From an uncultured Chloroflexota bacterium (lineage in GTDB: Bacteria; Chloroflexota; Anaerolineae; Anaerolineales; Anaerolineaceae), in the NCBI GenBank assembly GCA_902795255.1, contig CADBKS010000061.1, positions 1 to 13,756 of the forward strand: 13,756 bases of DNA, in the 5' to 3' direction. A program made the position numbers and the translations under genes. Below the pieces are notes generated by a model. The model was not told the origin of the DNA and did not search any database. It saw only the letters and a list, made by a program, of their open reading frames with translations. Shown here piece after piece: positions 5,317 through 13,562 of the stretch; position 1 is the first letter of the stretch; every line of letters begins with the position of its first letter.

Positions 5317-7053
5317 ATGCTGGAAGAAAAGAAACGACTGATTTCCGCTGCAGCCGGAAGGACCGAACCTGATCTTGTGCTGAAAAATGCTTATGTTGTC
5401 AATGTGTTTACGGAGCAGGCCGAACAGACCGATGTCGCGGTCAGCGGCGGGATGATCGTCGGGCTGGGAAATTATTCCGGAAAAGTTGAAGTGGATCTGA
5501 CAGGAAAATATCTGTGCCCGGGTTTTATGGACGGGCATATGCATCTGGAGTCATCGCTTCTTTCTCCCGCGGAATTTGAGAACGCTGTCGTGCCGCACGG
5601 GACCACGGCGATCATTGCGGACCCGCATGAGATCGGGAATGTCGCGGGAACGGTCGGTATGAATTACATGATCGGCCAGACACGTCATCAGAAGATGCGG
5701 GTCTATTACACCCTTTCCTCCTGTGTTCCCTCCTCTCCGCTGGAGGAGACCGGCATGGTGATGGAGGCTGAGGACCTGAAGCCTTATTACCGGCGGGAAA
5801 AAACGGTCGGCCTTGCGGAAGTGATGAATGCCCCGGGGCTGATCGCGGGAGATGAAGGGCTGATTGCGAAGATCTGCGACGCGGAAGAGGCCGGAAAGGT
5901 GGTCGACGGACATGCCCCGGACCTGACCGGAAAGGCGCTCAACGCTTATGTGACCGCGGGCGTTCAGTCGGATCATGAATGTACAACCTTCAATGAAGCT
6001 GTTGAAAAAATGCGCCTGGGCCAGTGGATCATGATAAGGGAAGGAACCGCGGCGAAAAACCTTGAGCCCCTGATCGGCCTGTGCGAACCGCCTTACCATA
6101 CCCGTGCGATGTTCGTGACGGATGATCGGCACCCGGAAGATCTGATCGAAGAAGGGCATATCGATAACGCGGTCCGGAAAGCGGTCCGGCTCGGCGCGGA
6201 TCCGATCCGGGCGATCAGGATGGCGACCTTCAATACGGCCCAATATTTCCAATTAAAACATTTCGGTGCGGTCGCTCCGGGTTATCATGCGGATCTTGTC
6301 GTTCTTTCCGACCTGGAACAGATGAAGGTCGAAAAGGTCTACATCGGCGGTGAACTGGCCGCGGAGGATGGAAAAAACGTGGATCCGGCGGAAAACAAGG
6401 CGTTTTTTGACCCGGTCATCTGGAATTCTTTCCATATGCAGCCCGTGACGCCGGACCAGCTGTATTACCCGGTGACGGCGGACAAGCTGCGGGTGATCGG
6501 CCTGATCCGGCATGAACTGCTCACGGAGGAACTGATCGTTGACCTGAATTCCCAGAACCGCCATAACGGCGGGATCGACCTGGAACGGGACATTGTCAAG
6601 ATGGCCGTTTTTGAGCGGCACCATAATACCGGGCATATCGGCATCGGTTTTGTCCACGGGTACGGGCTGAAGGCTGGGGCGATCGCCACCAGCGTGGCGC
6701 ATGACGCGCATAACCTGATCACGCTGGGAACCAATGACGCGGATATGGCTGCCGCCGCGGAAAGGGTCCGTGAGCTGCAGGGCGGGCTGGTCGTTGTGAA
6801 GGAGGGCAAAGTGCTTGAGGAGCTTCCGCTCCCGATCGCCGGCCTGATGTGTGCCCTCTCCTGTACGGACGCGGCTGAGAAACTCGCGAAACTCAAGGAT
6901 GCGGCGCACAGTCTCGGTGTCTCGGAAGATATCGATGCTTTCATGACGCTGGCTTTTGTAAGCCTTCCGGTCATTCCGAAGCTACGGCTGAACGGCCGCG
7001 GCCTGATCGATGTGGAGAAACAGCAGGTCGTTGATGCCCAGATCTATGATTGA
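5317..7053 (+). CDS. ade: Adenine deaminase (adenine aminohydrolase)
   Basis: The enzyme hydrolyses adenine to hypoxanthine and ammonia in the cytoplasm, in purine salvage. The 578-residue length is right for the bacterial AdeC family. The N-terminal metal-dependent amidohydrolase domain (about 1-370) shows PGFMDGHMHLESS with His74 and His76, ADPHEIGN (101-108), GLAEVMNAPG (165-174), DGHAP (197-201), SDHE (218-221) and TDDR (268-271). The C-terminal adenine-deaminase domain (about 385-575) shows HHNTGHIGIGF (435-445) and AHDAHN (461-466). All expected metal and catalytic residues appear intact. The start is ATG at 5317, five bases after AAGGAG (5307-5312); a longer frame opening at 5296 lacks such a site. 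It has its own strong promoter and is convergent with the glutamine synthetase gene, so it is probably monocistronic. Confidence 0.95.
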   Translation: MLEEKKRLISAAAGRTEPDLVLKNAYVVNVFTEQAEQTDVAVSGGMIVGLGNYSGKVEVDLTGKYLCPGFMDGHMHLESSLLSPAEFENAVVPHGTTAIIADPHEIGNVAGTVGMNYMIGQTRHQKMRVYYTLSSCVPSSPLEETGMVMEAEDLKPYYRREKTVGLAEVMNAPGLIAGDEGLIAKICDAEEAGKVVDGHAPDLTGKALNAYVTAGVQSDHECTTFNEAVEKMRLGQWIMIREGTAAKNLEPLIGLCEPPYHTRAMFVTDDRHPEDLIEEGHIDNAVRKAVRLGADPIRAIRMATFNTAQYFQLKHFGAVAPGYHADLVVLSDLEQMKVEKVYIGGELAAEDGKNVDPAENKAFFDPVIWNSFHMQPVTPDQLYYPVTADKLRVIGLIRHELLTEELIVDLNSQNRHNGGIDLERDIVKMAVFERHHNTGHIGIGFVHGYGLKAGAIATSVAHDAHNLITLGTNDADMAAAAERVRELQGGLVVVKEGKVLEELPLPIAGLMCALSCTDAAEKLAKLKDAAHSLGVSEDIDAFMTLAFVSLPVIPKLRLNGRGLIDVEKQQVVDAQIYD

Positions 7054-7088
7054 TACTGTCCGTTGTGTTTTGAACGGATAAAACGAAA

Positions 7089-7116
7089 GAGGCGTGACCG
7101 CTCCCGGCCGCGCCTC
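7089..7116 (-). terminator. Intrinsic terminator of the glutamine synthetase gene, perhaps shared with ade
   Basis: GAGGCG (7089-7094) pairs with CGCCTC (7111-7116). Inside, GGCCG and CGGTC pair on the minus strand with one G.U that would be A.C on the plus strand. CTTTCGTTTTATC follows on the minus strand, so the minus orientation fits better. It lies between the convergent stop codons and may also slow plus-strand transcription. Confidence 0.6.
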
Positions 7117-7162
7117 CTGATTTAACCGATCACCGTGTGCCGCTGACCGCTTTGAAGCTCCG

Positions 7163-8587
7163 TCAGCAGTTGAAATAGTGGCTGAATTCCGGGACCGTGG
7201 GGATCTTCGCGATCTCCGCGCATTCCTTCCGTTTGAGACGCAGGAAATTCGCCAGCAGTTCTTCCGGAAAAACGCCGCCTTCGGTCAGGTAAGCGTGGTC
7301 TTCTTCCAGTGCGTCCAGCGCCATGGGGAGCGACTCCGGCAGTCCCTTCAGCTTTGCCTTTTCGGCTTCCGGCAGGTCATAGAGGTTCATGTCATAGGGC
7401 CCCCAGCCGTTTTCGTGCGGGTCGATGCGGTTTTTCACACCGTCCAGTCCGGCCATGAGCAGGGCCGCATAGGCGAAATAGGGGTTGCAGACGGCATCCG
7501 GATTGCGCAGTTCAAAGCGCCGCAGGTTCGGGGTTTTGGCGTAGGCCGGAATGCGGATCACGGCACTGCGGTTGGAGGTCGCGTATCCGACAGTCACGGG
7601 AGCCTCAAAGCCCGGGACCAGACGTTTGAATGAGTTCGTGCTCGGGTTGGTGATGGCACACAGGGAGGCGATGTGCTTCAGCAGTCCGCCCATGAACCAG
7701 TGCGCTGTCTGACTCAGATGGGAGTAGCCGTTGTCATCCGAGAAGACCGGGACCTCGCCCTTCATCAGCAGCATGTGGACGTGCATTCCGGAGCCTGCTT
7801 CACCGTAGACCGGCTTGGGCATGAAAGTGGCGCACATTCCGTATTCCTTCGCGGTGTTCCGGATGATATATTTGATCATCATCGAAGCATCCGCCATTTT
7901 TGACATCTCACCGAGCTGCGGCTCGATCTCGAACTGTCCGCTGGAGCTGACCTCCGGATGATGGTATTTGACCGGGATCCCGGCTTCTTCCATGAGGAGT
8001 ACCATCCGGGAGCGGCAGTCATACGTTGTGTCGAAAGGCTTGGCGATGTGGTAGTTTTTCTGGAACGGGACGACGTTTCCGGTGCCTTCCGTACCGCTGT
8101 TCCAGTGCGCCTGTTCAAAATCCACAAAGGCTTCCTGCCGGCCGTTTTCCAGCTTCCAGCCGGCCTGATCAAAGAGGTAGAATTCAAATTCGGGAAGGAT
8201 CAGCATCCGGTCCGCGATCCCGGTCTCCCGCATATGCTGTTCGGCTGCCAGGACGATATTCCGGGGATACTGCGGAAAAGGACGGTTGTCCGGATAGCCG
8301 ATGATCATGGCGTTTCCGGTCATGGAGAGGGTCGGCGTTTCGCAAAACGGGTCGGTCCACGCGGTCGAGACGTCCGGGATAAAGACCATGTCGCTTTTCT
8401 CCACGGACGCGTATCCGTAGTTTGAAGCATCAAAGCCGATGCCGTCGGTCAGCGTTTTTTCACTGAAGCGTGACGCGGGGATCGTGACATGGCGGAACGA
8501 ACCGCTGATGTCCACCATCTTGAAATCCAGCATTTTGATGTCATTGTCTGCGATGTACCGAATGACCTCATCTGCGTTTTTGAACAT
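7163..8587 (-). CDS. glnA: Glutamine synthetase type I
   Basis: The enzyme joins ammonia to glutamate with ATP, forming glutamine, and is the main route of ammonia assimilation; type I enzymes are cytoplasmic dodecamers. The 474-residue product carries the family signatures: SDMVFIPD (65-72), the metal-binding PEFEFYLFD (132-140), GQFEIEPQ (217-224), SGMHVHM (266-272), NPSTNSFKRLVPGFEAP (314-330) and NRSAVIRIP (339-347). The segment NLYDLP (401-406) resembles the adenylylation-site region of the beta subtype, with Tyr403 at the modifiable position. The usual FDGSS motif is FDASNYGYASV here (52-62). The start is ATG at 8587, preceded by GGAGGAG. A TATAAT promoter sits about 100 bases upstream and a terminator follows, so it is monocistronic. 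No glnR, glnB or adenylyltransferase gene is in the window. Confidence 0.95.
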   Translation of the reverse strand: MFKNADEVIRYIADNDIKMLDFKMVDISGSFRHVTIPASRFSEKTLTDGIGFDASNYGYASVEKSDMVFIPDVSTAWTDPFCETPTLSMTGNAMIIGYPDNRPFPQYPRNIVLAAEQHMRETGIADRMLILPEFEFYLFDQAGWKLENGRQEAFVDFEQAHWNSGTEGTGNVVPFQKNYHIAKPFDTTYDCRSRMVLLMEEAGIPVKYHHPEVSSSGQFEIEPQLGEMSKMADASMMIKYIIRNTAKEYGMCATFMPKPVYGEAGSGMHVHMLLMKGEVPVFSDDNGYSHLSQTAHWFMGGLLKHIASLCAITNPSTNSFKRLVPGFEAPVTVGYATSNRSAVIRIPAYAKTPNLRRFELRNPDAVCNPYFAYAALLMAGLDGVKNRIDPHENGWGPYDMNLYDLPEAEKAKLKGLPESLPMALDALEEDHAYLTEGGVFPEELLANFLRLKRKECAEIAKIPTVPEFSHYFNC

Positions 8588-8626
8588 TTTCTCCTCCGAA
8601 TAATCAAAAAAATAACTGTTGTTTCC

Positions 8627-8643
8627 TCAGCACCGGTGCAGCC
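8627..8643 (-). promoter_or_regulatory. Hairpin in the glutamine synthetase leader
   Basis: On the minus strand CACCGG pairs with CCGGTG around a five-base loop, about 35-40 bases downstream of the predicted start of transcription. A run of seven U lies some 20 bases further on, too far to make a standard terminator. No known glutamine riboswitch core is seen. Confidence 0.25.
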
Positions 8644-8686
8644 GGTGTGCGGTACCGTTCCGATCCTGATGTGCGGATCTATGGTC

Positions 8687-8715
8687 ATTATACTGTGAGG
8701 AAGGGGAAAAGTCCA
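8687..8715 (-). promoter_or_regulatory. Promoter of the glutamine synthetase gene
   Basis: On the minus strand: -35 TGGACT (8710-8715, four of six), exact 17-base spacer, perfect -10 TATAAT (8687-8692). The predicted start is near 8680, giving a leader of about 90 bases. Confidence 0.65.
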
Positions 8716-8777
8716 CCCGGAAAAATCCGGCGGTCCGGAGGACCCTGCTGCAGGAAAGCTCACCCGCTTTGCGGGAT

Positions 8778-8806
8778 AAAAAACGGCCGCGTCTGACCGC
8801 GGCCGT
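8778..8806 (-). terminator. Intrinsic terminator of the four-helix membrane protein gene
   Basis: ACGGCCGCG (8783-8791) pairs perfectly with CGCGGCCGT (8798-8806) and is followed on the minus strand by six U (8778-8783). A second small hairpin, CCCGC/GCGGG (8763-8775), lies just beyond. It isolates this gene from the glutamine synthetase promoter. Confidence 0.85.
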
Positions 8807-8828
8807 GAGGCTGTACTATTTCCCCGGG

Positions 8829-9266
8829 CTACATAAAGAACAGGGCTCTGGAGCTGTCCTGCAGCAGCACGAAAAGGATCAGTGCGTAGCAGACCAGTTT
8901 GATCAGCGGAAAAGCGCTGATCCTGCTTTTGAGTTTGAACACCGCGGAGCATATTGAAAAGACCGTGAAGCCGACCGCGATCCGGTAAAATACCGGCTTG
9001 TGTCCCTGAAAAATGGCCCAGGCTGTCAGGCCCTGGACGAGACCGACAGCGATCGTGACGGCGCCCATCCGTCCGGCGAACTGCTGCCTTTTTTCGGGAG
9101 TATCGAGCCGGGAAACGAGCCGGTCGGAAAGCTCGAGCGGATTCAGCTCCCTTTTCCCGCTCAGATAGATGAGCCCGGTCACAATGCTGAAGACACAAAG
9201 GACCGTGTAGAAGCAGCCGCAGAGGATCAGCGGTAGATCATTGAGATCCTGTAAAATACCGTTCAT
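8829..9266 (-). CDS. Integral membrane protein with four predicted helices, unknown function
   Basis: The 145-residue product has hydrophobic helices at about 12-36, 67-87, 92-112 and 119-137. A polar loop (about 37-66) contains KRELNPLELSDRLVSRLDTPEKRQQFAGRMG. This arrangement recalls small uncharacterised Clostridia membrane proteins of the DUF3784/DUF3899 kind, but I cannot assign it to one. The start at 9266 is chosen because AGGAGG lies about nine bases upstream; an ATG 21 codons earlier would place that site inside the gene. It has its own candidate promoter (9320-9348) and terminator (8778-8806), so it is probably expressed alone. It lies downstream of the exporter operon, separated from it by a terminator. 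Confidence 0.75.
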   Translation of the reverse strand: MNGILQDLNDLPLILCGCFYTVLCVFSIVTGLIYLSGKRELNPLELSDRLVSRLDTPEKRQQFAGRMGAVTIAVGLVQGLTAWAIFQGHKPVFYRIAVGFTVFSICSAVFKLKSRISAFPLIKLVCYALILFVLLQDSSRALFFM

Positions 9267-9319
9267 TCCGGTTTCCCTCCTGATGTATTGATTCGGGAAT
9301 GTTTCAAATGTCCGAATCG

Positions 9320-9348
9320 ATTCTATCACATTTTCATCCTGCGGACAA
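9320..9348 (-). promoter_or_regulatory. Candidate promoter of the four-helix membrane protein gene
   Basis: On the minus strand: -35 TTGTCC (9343-9348), 17-base spacer, -10 TAGAAT (9320-9325). The -35 overlaps the U tract of the exporter operon terminator, so the two units are packed tightly. Confidence 0.45.
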
Positions 9349-9373
9349 AAAAGCCACGCGGGAGCGCGGCTTT
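9347..9373 (-). terminator. Intrinsic terminator of the marR-ABC operon
   Basis: On the minus strand AAGCCGCGC pairs with GCGTGGCTT (9365-9373 with 9351-9359, loop 9360-9364) and six U follow (9347-9352). One pair is G.U on the minus strand and A.C on the plus, which fixes the orientation. It lies about 30 bases after the last ABC stop codon. Confidence 0.8.
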
Positions 9374-9404
9374 GAATCTCTGTCGGAAGCTCTGTCCGGG
9401 CGGG

Positions 9405-11312
9405 TCAGCTTAGTTCGAACATTCCGGTGTAAAGCTGGTAGTAACGTCCTTTTTGTTCCAGCAGACTGTTATGGTCGCCGCGTTCGATGATGTTCCCGTG
9501 TTCAAGGACCATGATCGCGTTGGAATTCCGGACCGTTGAGAGCCGGTGCGCGATCACGAAAACGGTGCGGCCCTGCATCAGTCCGTCCATGCCTTTTTCG
9601 ATCAGGGCTTCCGTGCGGGTATCGATGGAGCTGGTCGCTTCATCCAGGATCAGTACCGGCGGGTCGGCCACTGCCGCGCGGGCGATCGCCAGCAATTGGC
9701 GCTGTCCCTGGCTCAGGTTCGCGCCGTCCGAGGTCAGAACGGTGTCATAACCTTCGGGCAGATGGCGGATGAAGAAGTCCGCGTTGGCGAGTTTTGCCGC
9801 TTTCAGGACGTCTTCATGGGTGGCATCCAGCCGGCCGTAGCGGATATTTTCCTCGACGGTCCCGGTGAACAGATGGGTATCCTGCAGGACCATGCCGAGG
9901 GACCGGCGGAGGTCGTCTTTTTTGATGGACTTGATATCCAGCCCGTCGTAGGTGATCTCGCCTTCCCCGATCTCATAGAAGCGGTTGATCAGGTTGGTGA
10001 TCGTCGTCTTCCCGGCTCCGGTGGAACCGACGAATGCGATCTTCTGCCCCGGTTTGGCGTAGAGGCTGATGTTGTGGAGCACGGTTTTTTCCGGGTCATA
10101 GCCGAAGGTCACGTTATTGAAGCGGACATCGCCGCGCAGTTCCGTATAGCGGACAGATCCGTCCGCTTCGGGGATGCGCCATGCCCAGTGCCCGGTGCGT
10201 TCCGTTGTTTCGCTGATGGTGCCGTCCGGGGCGATTTCCGCGCGGGTGAGGGTGATCTTTCCCTCGTCCGTTTCCGTCTGTTCATCGAGCAGGCGGAAAA
10301 TACGTTCGGCACCGGCCAGCGCGGTCAGAACACTGTTGATCTGCTGCGACATGTTGGTGATCGGCTGTGAGAAGTTGCGGGAATACTGGAGAAAAGCCCC
10401 GATCGTCCCGACGTCCGTCAGCCCGTGAATAGCCAGAAAAGCTCCGACGGCCGCGAGGACCGCGTAAAACATGTAGGAAAGGTTCCCTGTGATCGGGAAG
10501 AGAATGTTCGCGAAGGTGTGAGCGGAGCTGGCCGCATGCCACAGGTCCCCGTTCAGCTCTTCGAACTCTTCCTTTACGGCCGGCTCGTGGTTGAAGACTT
10601 TGATGACCTTCGCGCCTTCCACCATCTCCTCGATAAAACCGTTGGTGTTGGAGAGCTCACGCTGCTGCCGGATGAAGTATTTTGAACTGTTACCGGTGAC
10701 AAAGCGGATGGCGGCGAGCATCACGGCGATCCACAGGACGACGACAGCTGTCATCTGCCAGCTGAGCACCAGCATCATGATAAAAACGCTGATCACGGTG
10801 ATGATCGAATTGACCATCTGCGGGACGCTCTGAGAGATCATTTCCCGCAGTGTGTCCGTGTCGTTCGTGTAGGTGGACATGATCGAGCCGTGGGTGCGGG
10901 AGTCGAAATAGCGCAGGGGCAGATCCTGCATGTGGGTGAACATTTCAATGCGGACCTGACGGAGCGTACTGTTGCAGATGACGATCATCATGCGCTGCAT
11001 GATGAAATTGGACAGTGCCCCGGTCAGGTAAAAGGCCCCCATGATGCACAGGGTCCCGATAAAGCCGCTCAGGTCCGGATGCTGCTGCCCGATGAGCGGG
11101 ACGATATAGTTGTTCAGGGCAGGCTTGAGAAAATAGGTCCCGGCCACGGTGCAGACCGCTGAGAGCAGCATGCAGATCACCGCGATCACCAGGCGGGCTT
11201 TGTAACGGAGCAGATAGCTCAGGATCCGGGCAAGGGTCTTGCCGGCGTTCTGCGGTTTTTCGATCCGGCGGCGCTGCTGTGTCGCGGTCGTTCGCTGTTT
11301 CTTTTCGGCCAT
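9405..11312 (-). CDS. ABC half-transporter, canonical-catalytic subunit of a heterodimeric exporter
   Basis: The 635-residue protein fuses a six-helix exporter membrane domain (about 40-340) to a nucleotide-binding domain (about 395-630). The ATPase motifs are Walker A GSTGAGKT (429-436), Q-loop Gln477, signature LSQGQ (533-537), Walker B VLILDE with catalytic Glu558, and H-loop His589. The signature deviates from LSGGQ while Glu558 is kept. In LmrCD and TM287/288 exporters this belongs to the subunit giving the catalytic Glu to the active site and the weak signature to the inactive site. An extra segment of about 40 residues (349-392, with TGHWAWRIPEADGSVRYTELRG) lies between the domains. 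The likely role is multidrug or lipid export; the substrate is not readable. The ATG at 11312 shares one base with the upstream stop (TAATG) and follows AAAGGAG, so translation is probably coupled. Confidence 0.93.
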   Translation of the reverse strand: MAEKKQRTTATQQRRRIEKPQNAGKTLARILSYLLRYKARLVIAVICMLLSAVCTVAGTYFLKPALNNYIVPLIGQQHPDLSGFIGTLCIMGAFYLTGALSNFIMQRMMIVICNSTLRQVRIEMFTHMQDLPLRYFDSRTHGSIMSTYTNDTDTLREMISQSVPQMVNSIITVISVFIMMLVLSWQMTAVVVLWIAVMLAAIRFVTGNSSKYFIRQQRELSNTNGFIEEMVEGAKVIKVFNHEPAVKEEFEELNGDLWHAASSAHTFANILFPITGNLSYMFYAVLAAVGAFLAIHGLTDVGTIGAFLQYSRNFSQPITNMSQQINSVLTALAGAERIFRLLDEQTETDEGKITLTRAEIAPDGTISETTERTGHWAWRIPEADGSVRYTELRGDVRFNNVTFGYDPEKTVLHNISLYAKPGQKIAFVGSTGAGKTTITNLINRFYEIGEGEITYDGLDIKSIKKDDLRRSLGMVLQDTHLFTGTVEENIRYGRLDATHEDVLKAAKLANADFFIRHLPEGYDTVLTSDGANLSQGQRQLLAIARAAVADPPVLILDEATSSIDTRTEALIEKGMDGLMQGRTVFVIAHRLSTVRNSNAIMVLEHGNIIERGDHNSLLEQKGRYYQLYTGMFELS

Positions 11313-13051
11313 TATTCTGCTCCTTTCTGCTGGGATTCGTAGACCTCGCGGTAGATCCTGCTGGTCTTCATCAGCTCATCATGGGTGCCGACGGCGCTCA
11401 CACGCCCTTCGTCCAGGACGATGATCTTGTCGGCGTCCATCACGGAGGAGATGCGCTGGGCGATGATGATGGTGGTGATATCCTTGTGGTGCTCGCGGAA
11501 TGCCGCGCGGATCGCGGCTTCCGTGGCGGTGTCGACGGCACTGGTGGAGTCGTCCAGGATCAGGACTTTCGGTTTCTTCAGCAGTGCGCGGGCAATGCAG
11601 AGACGCTGCTTCTGCCCGCCGGAGACATTCGTGCCGCCCTGGCTGAGTTCTGTATCATAACCGTCCGGGAATGACATGATGAAGTCATGGGCCTGGGCGG
11701 ACTTGCATGCGTCGATGATCTCTTCGTCCGTGGCGTTTTCATTGCCCCATTTCAGGTTTTCTCGGATCGTGCCGGTGAAAAGAACGTTTTTCTGCAGGAC
11801 GATCGCGACCGCGTCACGGATCGTTTTCAGCTTGTATTCGCGGACGTCATGCCCGCCGACACTCACGGAGCCTTTTGAGACATCGTAAAGCCGCGGGATC
11901 AGCTGCACCAGGGTCGATTTTCCGACGCCGGTACCGCCGATCACGCCGACCAGTTCGCCGGATCTCAGGTCAAAATCGATGTCGGTCAGGGTCATATCGG
12001 AAGCGTCTTTCCGGGAACTGTAGTTGAAGGAGACATGATCAAAGCGGACTTCGCCGTTTTCCGGAACGAGGGCCGGGTCGGCGTTTGAGTCATCCAGGTC
12101 GATCTTTTCGTCCAGCACTTCCAGAATGCGCCGGATCGCGGCACGGGAAATGATGATGGTGATCAGCACCATGGAGATCATCATCAGCTGGATGAGGATC
12201 TGGTTGGTGTAGTTGATGAAGCTGATCAGCTCGCCGGTCTGCATGTTGCCGATGATGATCCGGTTCCCGCCGAACCACAGCAGTGCGATGATGCAGGAAT
12301 TGACGGTCAGCTGCATCATCGGGCCGTTCAGCGTGACGATGCGTTCCGCCTTCATGGCTTCATCCATCACGTCCGAGGCGGATCTGACGAACTTTTTGTT
12401 CTCGTGGTCCCGTCGGACGAAGGCTTTGACAACGCGGATAGCGATCAGGTTCTCCTGGACGGTGCCGTTCAGTTTGTCGTATTTGTCGAACATGGCCACA
12501 AAATGCGGATGGGCTTTGATGGAGACCAGCAGGATCGTTCCGCCCAGGAGAGGAATGGCGATCAGATAGATCACGGCCAGTTCCGGATTGATCCGGAAGG
12601 TCATAAAGGTCGCGCAGATCATCATCAGCGGCCCGCGGACCAGCATCCGGACCATCATCTGAACGGAGTTCTGCACATAGTTCAGATCGGTCGTCATCCG
12701 GCTGATCAGGGACGGCGTGCTGAAATGGTCGGTGTTCGCAAAGGAGAAATCCTGCACTTTATTGAAAAGGGCGTGCCGTACATTCCGTACCAGACCGGTC
12801 GAAGCCATTGCCCCGCAGCGTCCGGCAAGCACGCCGAAGACGATGGAAATAACGGCGGCCAGCATCATCAGGCCGCCGATCCGGACCACATAGTCCATAT
12901 CTTTGTTCGCGATCCCGATATCAATGATGTCCGCCATCAGATAGGGGATCCAGATCTCCAGCAGTACTTCCGCGGAGACCGAAAGCGGGGCGAGGATCGC
13001 GTATTTTTTATATTTTCCGAAATACCGGAAGATTCGTTTGTAGCTATTCAA
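11312..13051 (-). CDS. ABC half-transporter, degenerate-site subunit of a heterodimeric exporter
   Basis: The 579-residue protein has an exporter membrane domain (about 15-310) and a nucleotide-binding domain (about 334-570). Walker A is GGTGVGKST (372-380), the Q-loop is Gln420 and the signature VSGGQ (476-480) is canonical. Walker B reads VLILDD, with Asp501 where the catalytic Glu should be, and the H-loop His is Gln532 (AQRIS). These two changes define the non-hydrolysing site of TM287/LmrC-type subunits and complement the motifs of the next gene, so the pair should form one asymmetric exporter in the cytoplasmic membrane. Translation starts at TTG 13051. It overlaps the marR stop by eight bases (TTGAATAG) and has GGAGG nine bases upstream, inside the end of marR; no ATG near there has comparable support. 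Confidence 0.93.
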   Translation of the reverse strand: MNSYKRIFRYFGKYKKYAILAPLSVSAEVLLEIWIPYLMADIIDIGIANKDMDYVVRIGGLMMLAAVISIVFGVLAGRCGAMASTGLVRNVRHALFNKVQDFSFANTDHFSTPSLISRMTTDLNYVQNSVQMMVRMLVRGPLMMICATFMTFRINPELAVIYLIAIPLLGGTILLVSIKAHPHFVAMFDKYDKLNGTVQENLIAIRVVKAFVRRDHENKKFVRSASDVMDEAMKAERIVTLNGPMMQLTVNSCIIALLWFGGNRIIIGNMQTGELISFINYTNQILIQLMMISMVLITIIISRAAIRRILEVLDEKIDLDDSNADPALVPENGEVRFDHVSFNYSSRKDASDMTLTDIDFDLRSGELVGVIGGTGVGKSTLVQLIPRLYDVSKGSVSVGGHDVREYKLKTIRDAVAIVLQKNVLFTGTIRENLKWGNENATDEEIIDACKSAQAHDFIMSFPDGYDTELSQGGTNVSGGQKQRLCIARALLKKPKVLILDDSTSAVDTATEAAIRAAFREHHKDITTIIIAQRISSVMDADKIIVLDEGRVSAVGTHDELMKTSRIYREVYESQQKGAE

Positions 13052-13496
13052 CGGGCGGTTCCTCCGAGAGCAGTTTTTCCAGGTTTCCGATAAAGCGTTC
13101 TGTTAATTCGGTCAGCTTTTTCATATCTTCAGCGCTGAAACCTTCGAAAAGCGCCAGGTTCATGTCATCGTAGGTGCTCTGGAAGCGGTCCATGACCTCC
13201 ATCCCCTCATGTGTAACGTAAAGCTTATTGCAGCGCATATTCAGGTTGTTGACCTGTTTCATGAGATAGCCGGCTTTCTGCAGCCGTTTGGTGGAAAAAG
13301 CGATCGAAGCGGATGAGACACCGAGTGCCTCGGCGATCTCGATCTGGGTGCAGCCCGGATGGTCCCGGACATAGGTAAGCAGTTGGGGCTGACCGACATA
13401 CAGGCCGAAAGACTGACTTTTTTTCAGAAAAAACTTCCGGCGCATGATGTAGGCCTTGCTCAGCAGAGCGAGCAGTTCATGCATTCTTTCTTTCAT
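13044..13496 (-). CDS. MarR-family transcriptional regulator
   Basis: The 150-residue product has the usual MarR length. It shows flanking dimerisation helices, a winged helix-turn-helix (about 36-97: TQIEIAEALGVSSASIAFST, then KRLQKAGYLMKQ and a wing KLYVTHEGMEVM), and an acidic C-terminal helix. MarR proteins are dimeric repressors released by small phenolic or drug-like ligands and commonly control an adjacent exporter. Here the gene is first in an operon with two ABC half-transporters whose starts overlap the preceding stops, so autoregulation together with exporter control is the natural inference. The start is ATG at 13496, with AAGGA about 10 bases upstream. The ligand and binding site are unknown. 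It contains no cysteine cluster that would suggest OhrR-type redox sensing. Confidence 0.9.
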   Translation of the reverse strand: MKERMHELLALLSKAYIMRRKFFLKKSQSFGLYVGQPQLLTYVRDHPGCTQIEIAEALGVSSASIAFSTKRLQKAGYLMKQVNNLNMRCNKLYVTHEGMEVMDRFQSTYDDMNLALFEGFSAEDMKKLTELTERFIGNLEKLLSEEPPVE

Positions 13497-13534
13497 AGTT
13501 CAGGTTCCTTCTTGATGGTAAGCCGGAATTAAAA

Positions 13535-13557
13535 GCTTAATCACTTATCAATCAAAT
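13535..13557 (-). promoter_or_regulatory. Candidate MarR operator, tentative
   Basis: Directly after the marR -10 element, around the predicted start of transcription, lies an AT-rich imperfect inverted repeat, TTGAT-N9-ATTAA on the minus strand. Repressor bound there would block its own promoter. The symmetry is weak (four of five bases per arm) and the region also reads as loose direct repeats of ATCA. Confidence 0.25.
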
Positions 13558-13562
13558 TATGT

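Noticed and set aside
5551..6909. Two long minus-strand frames opposite adenine deaminase
   Set aside because: They lie wholly within a conserved gene, have no start signals and have an Arg/His-rich composition typical of antisense translation.
9546..10370. 274-codon plus-strand frame opposite the second ABC gene
   Set aside because: The minus strand encodes intact ATPase motifs through the same bases; long antisense frames are expected at this G+C content.
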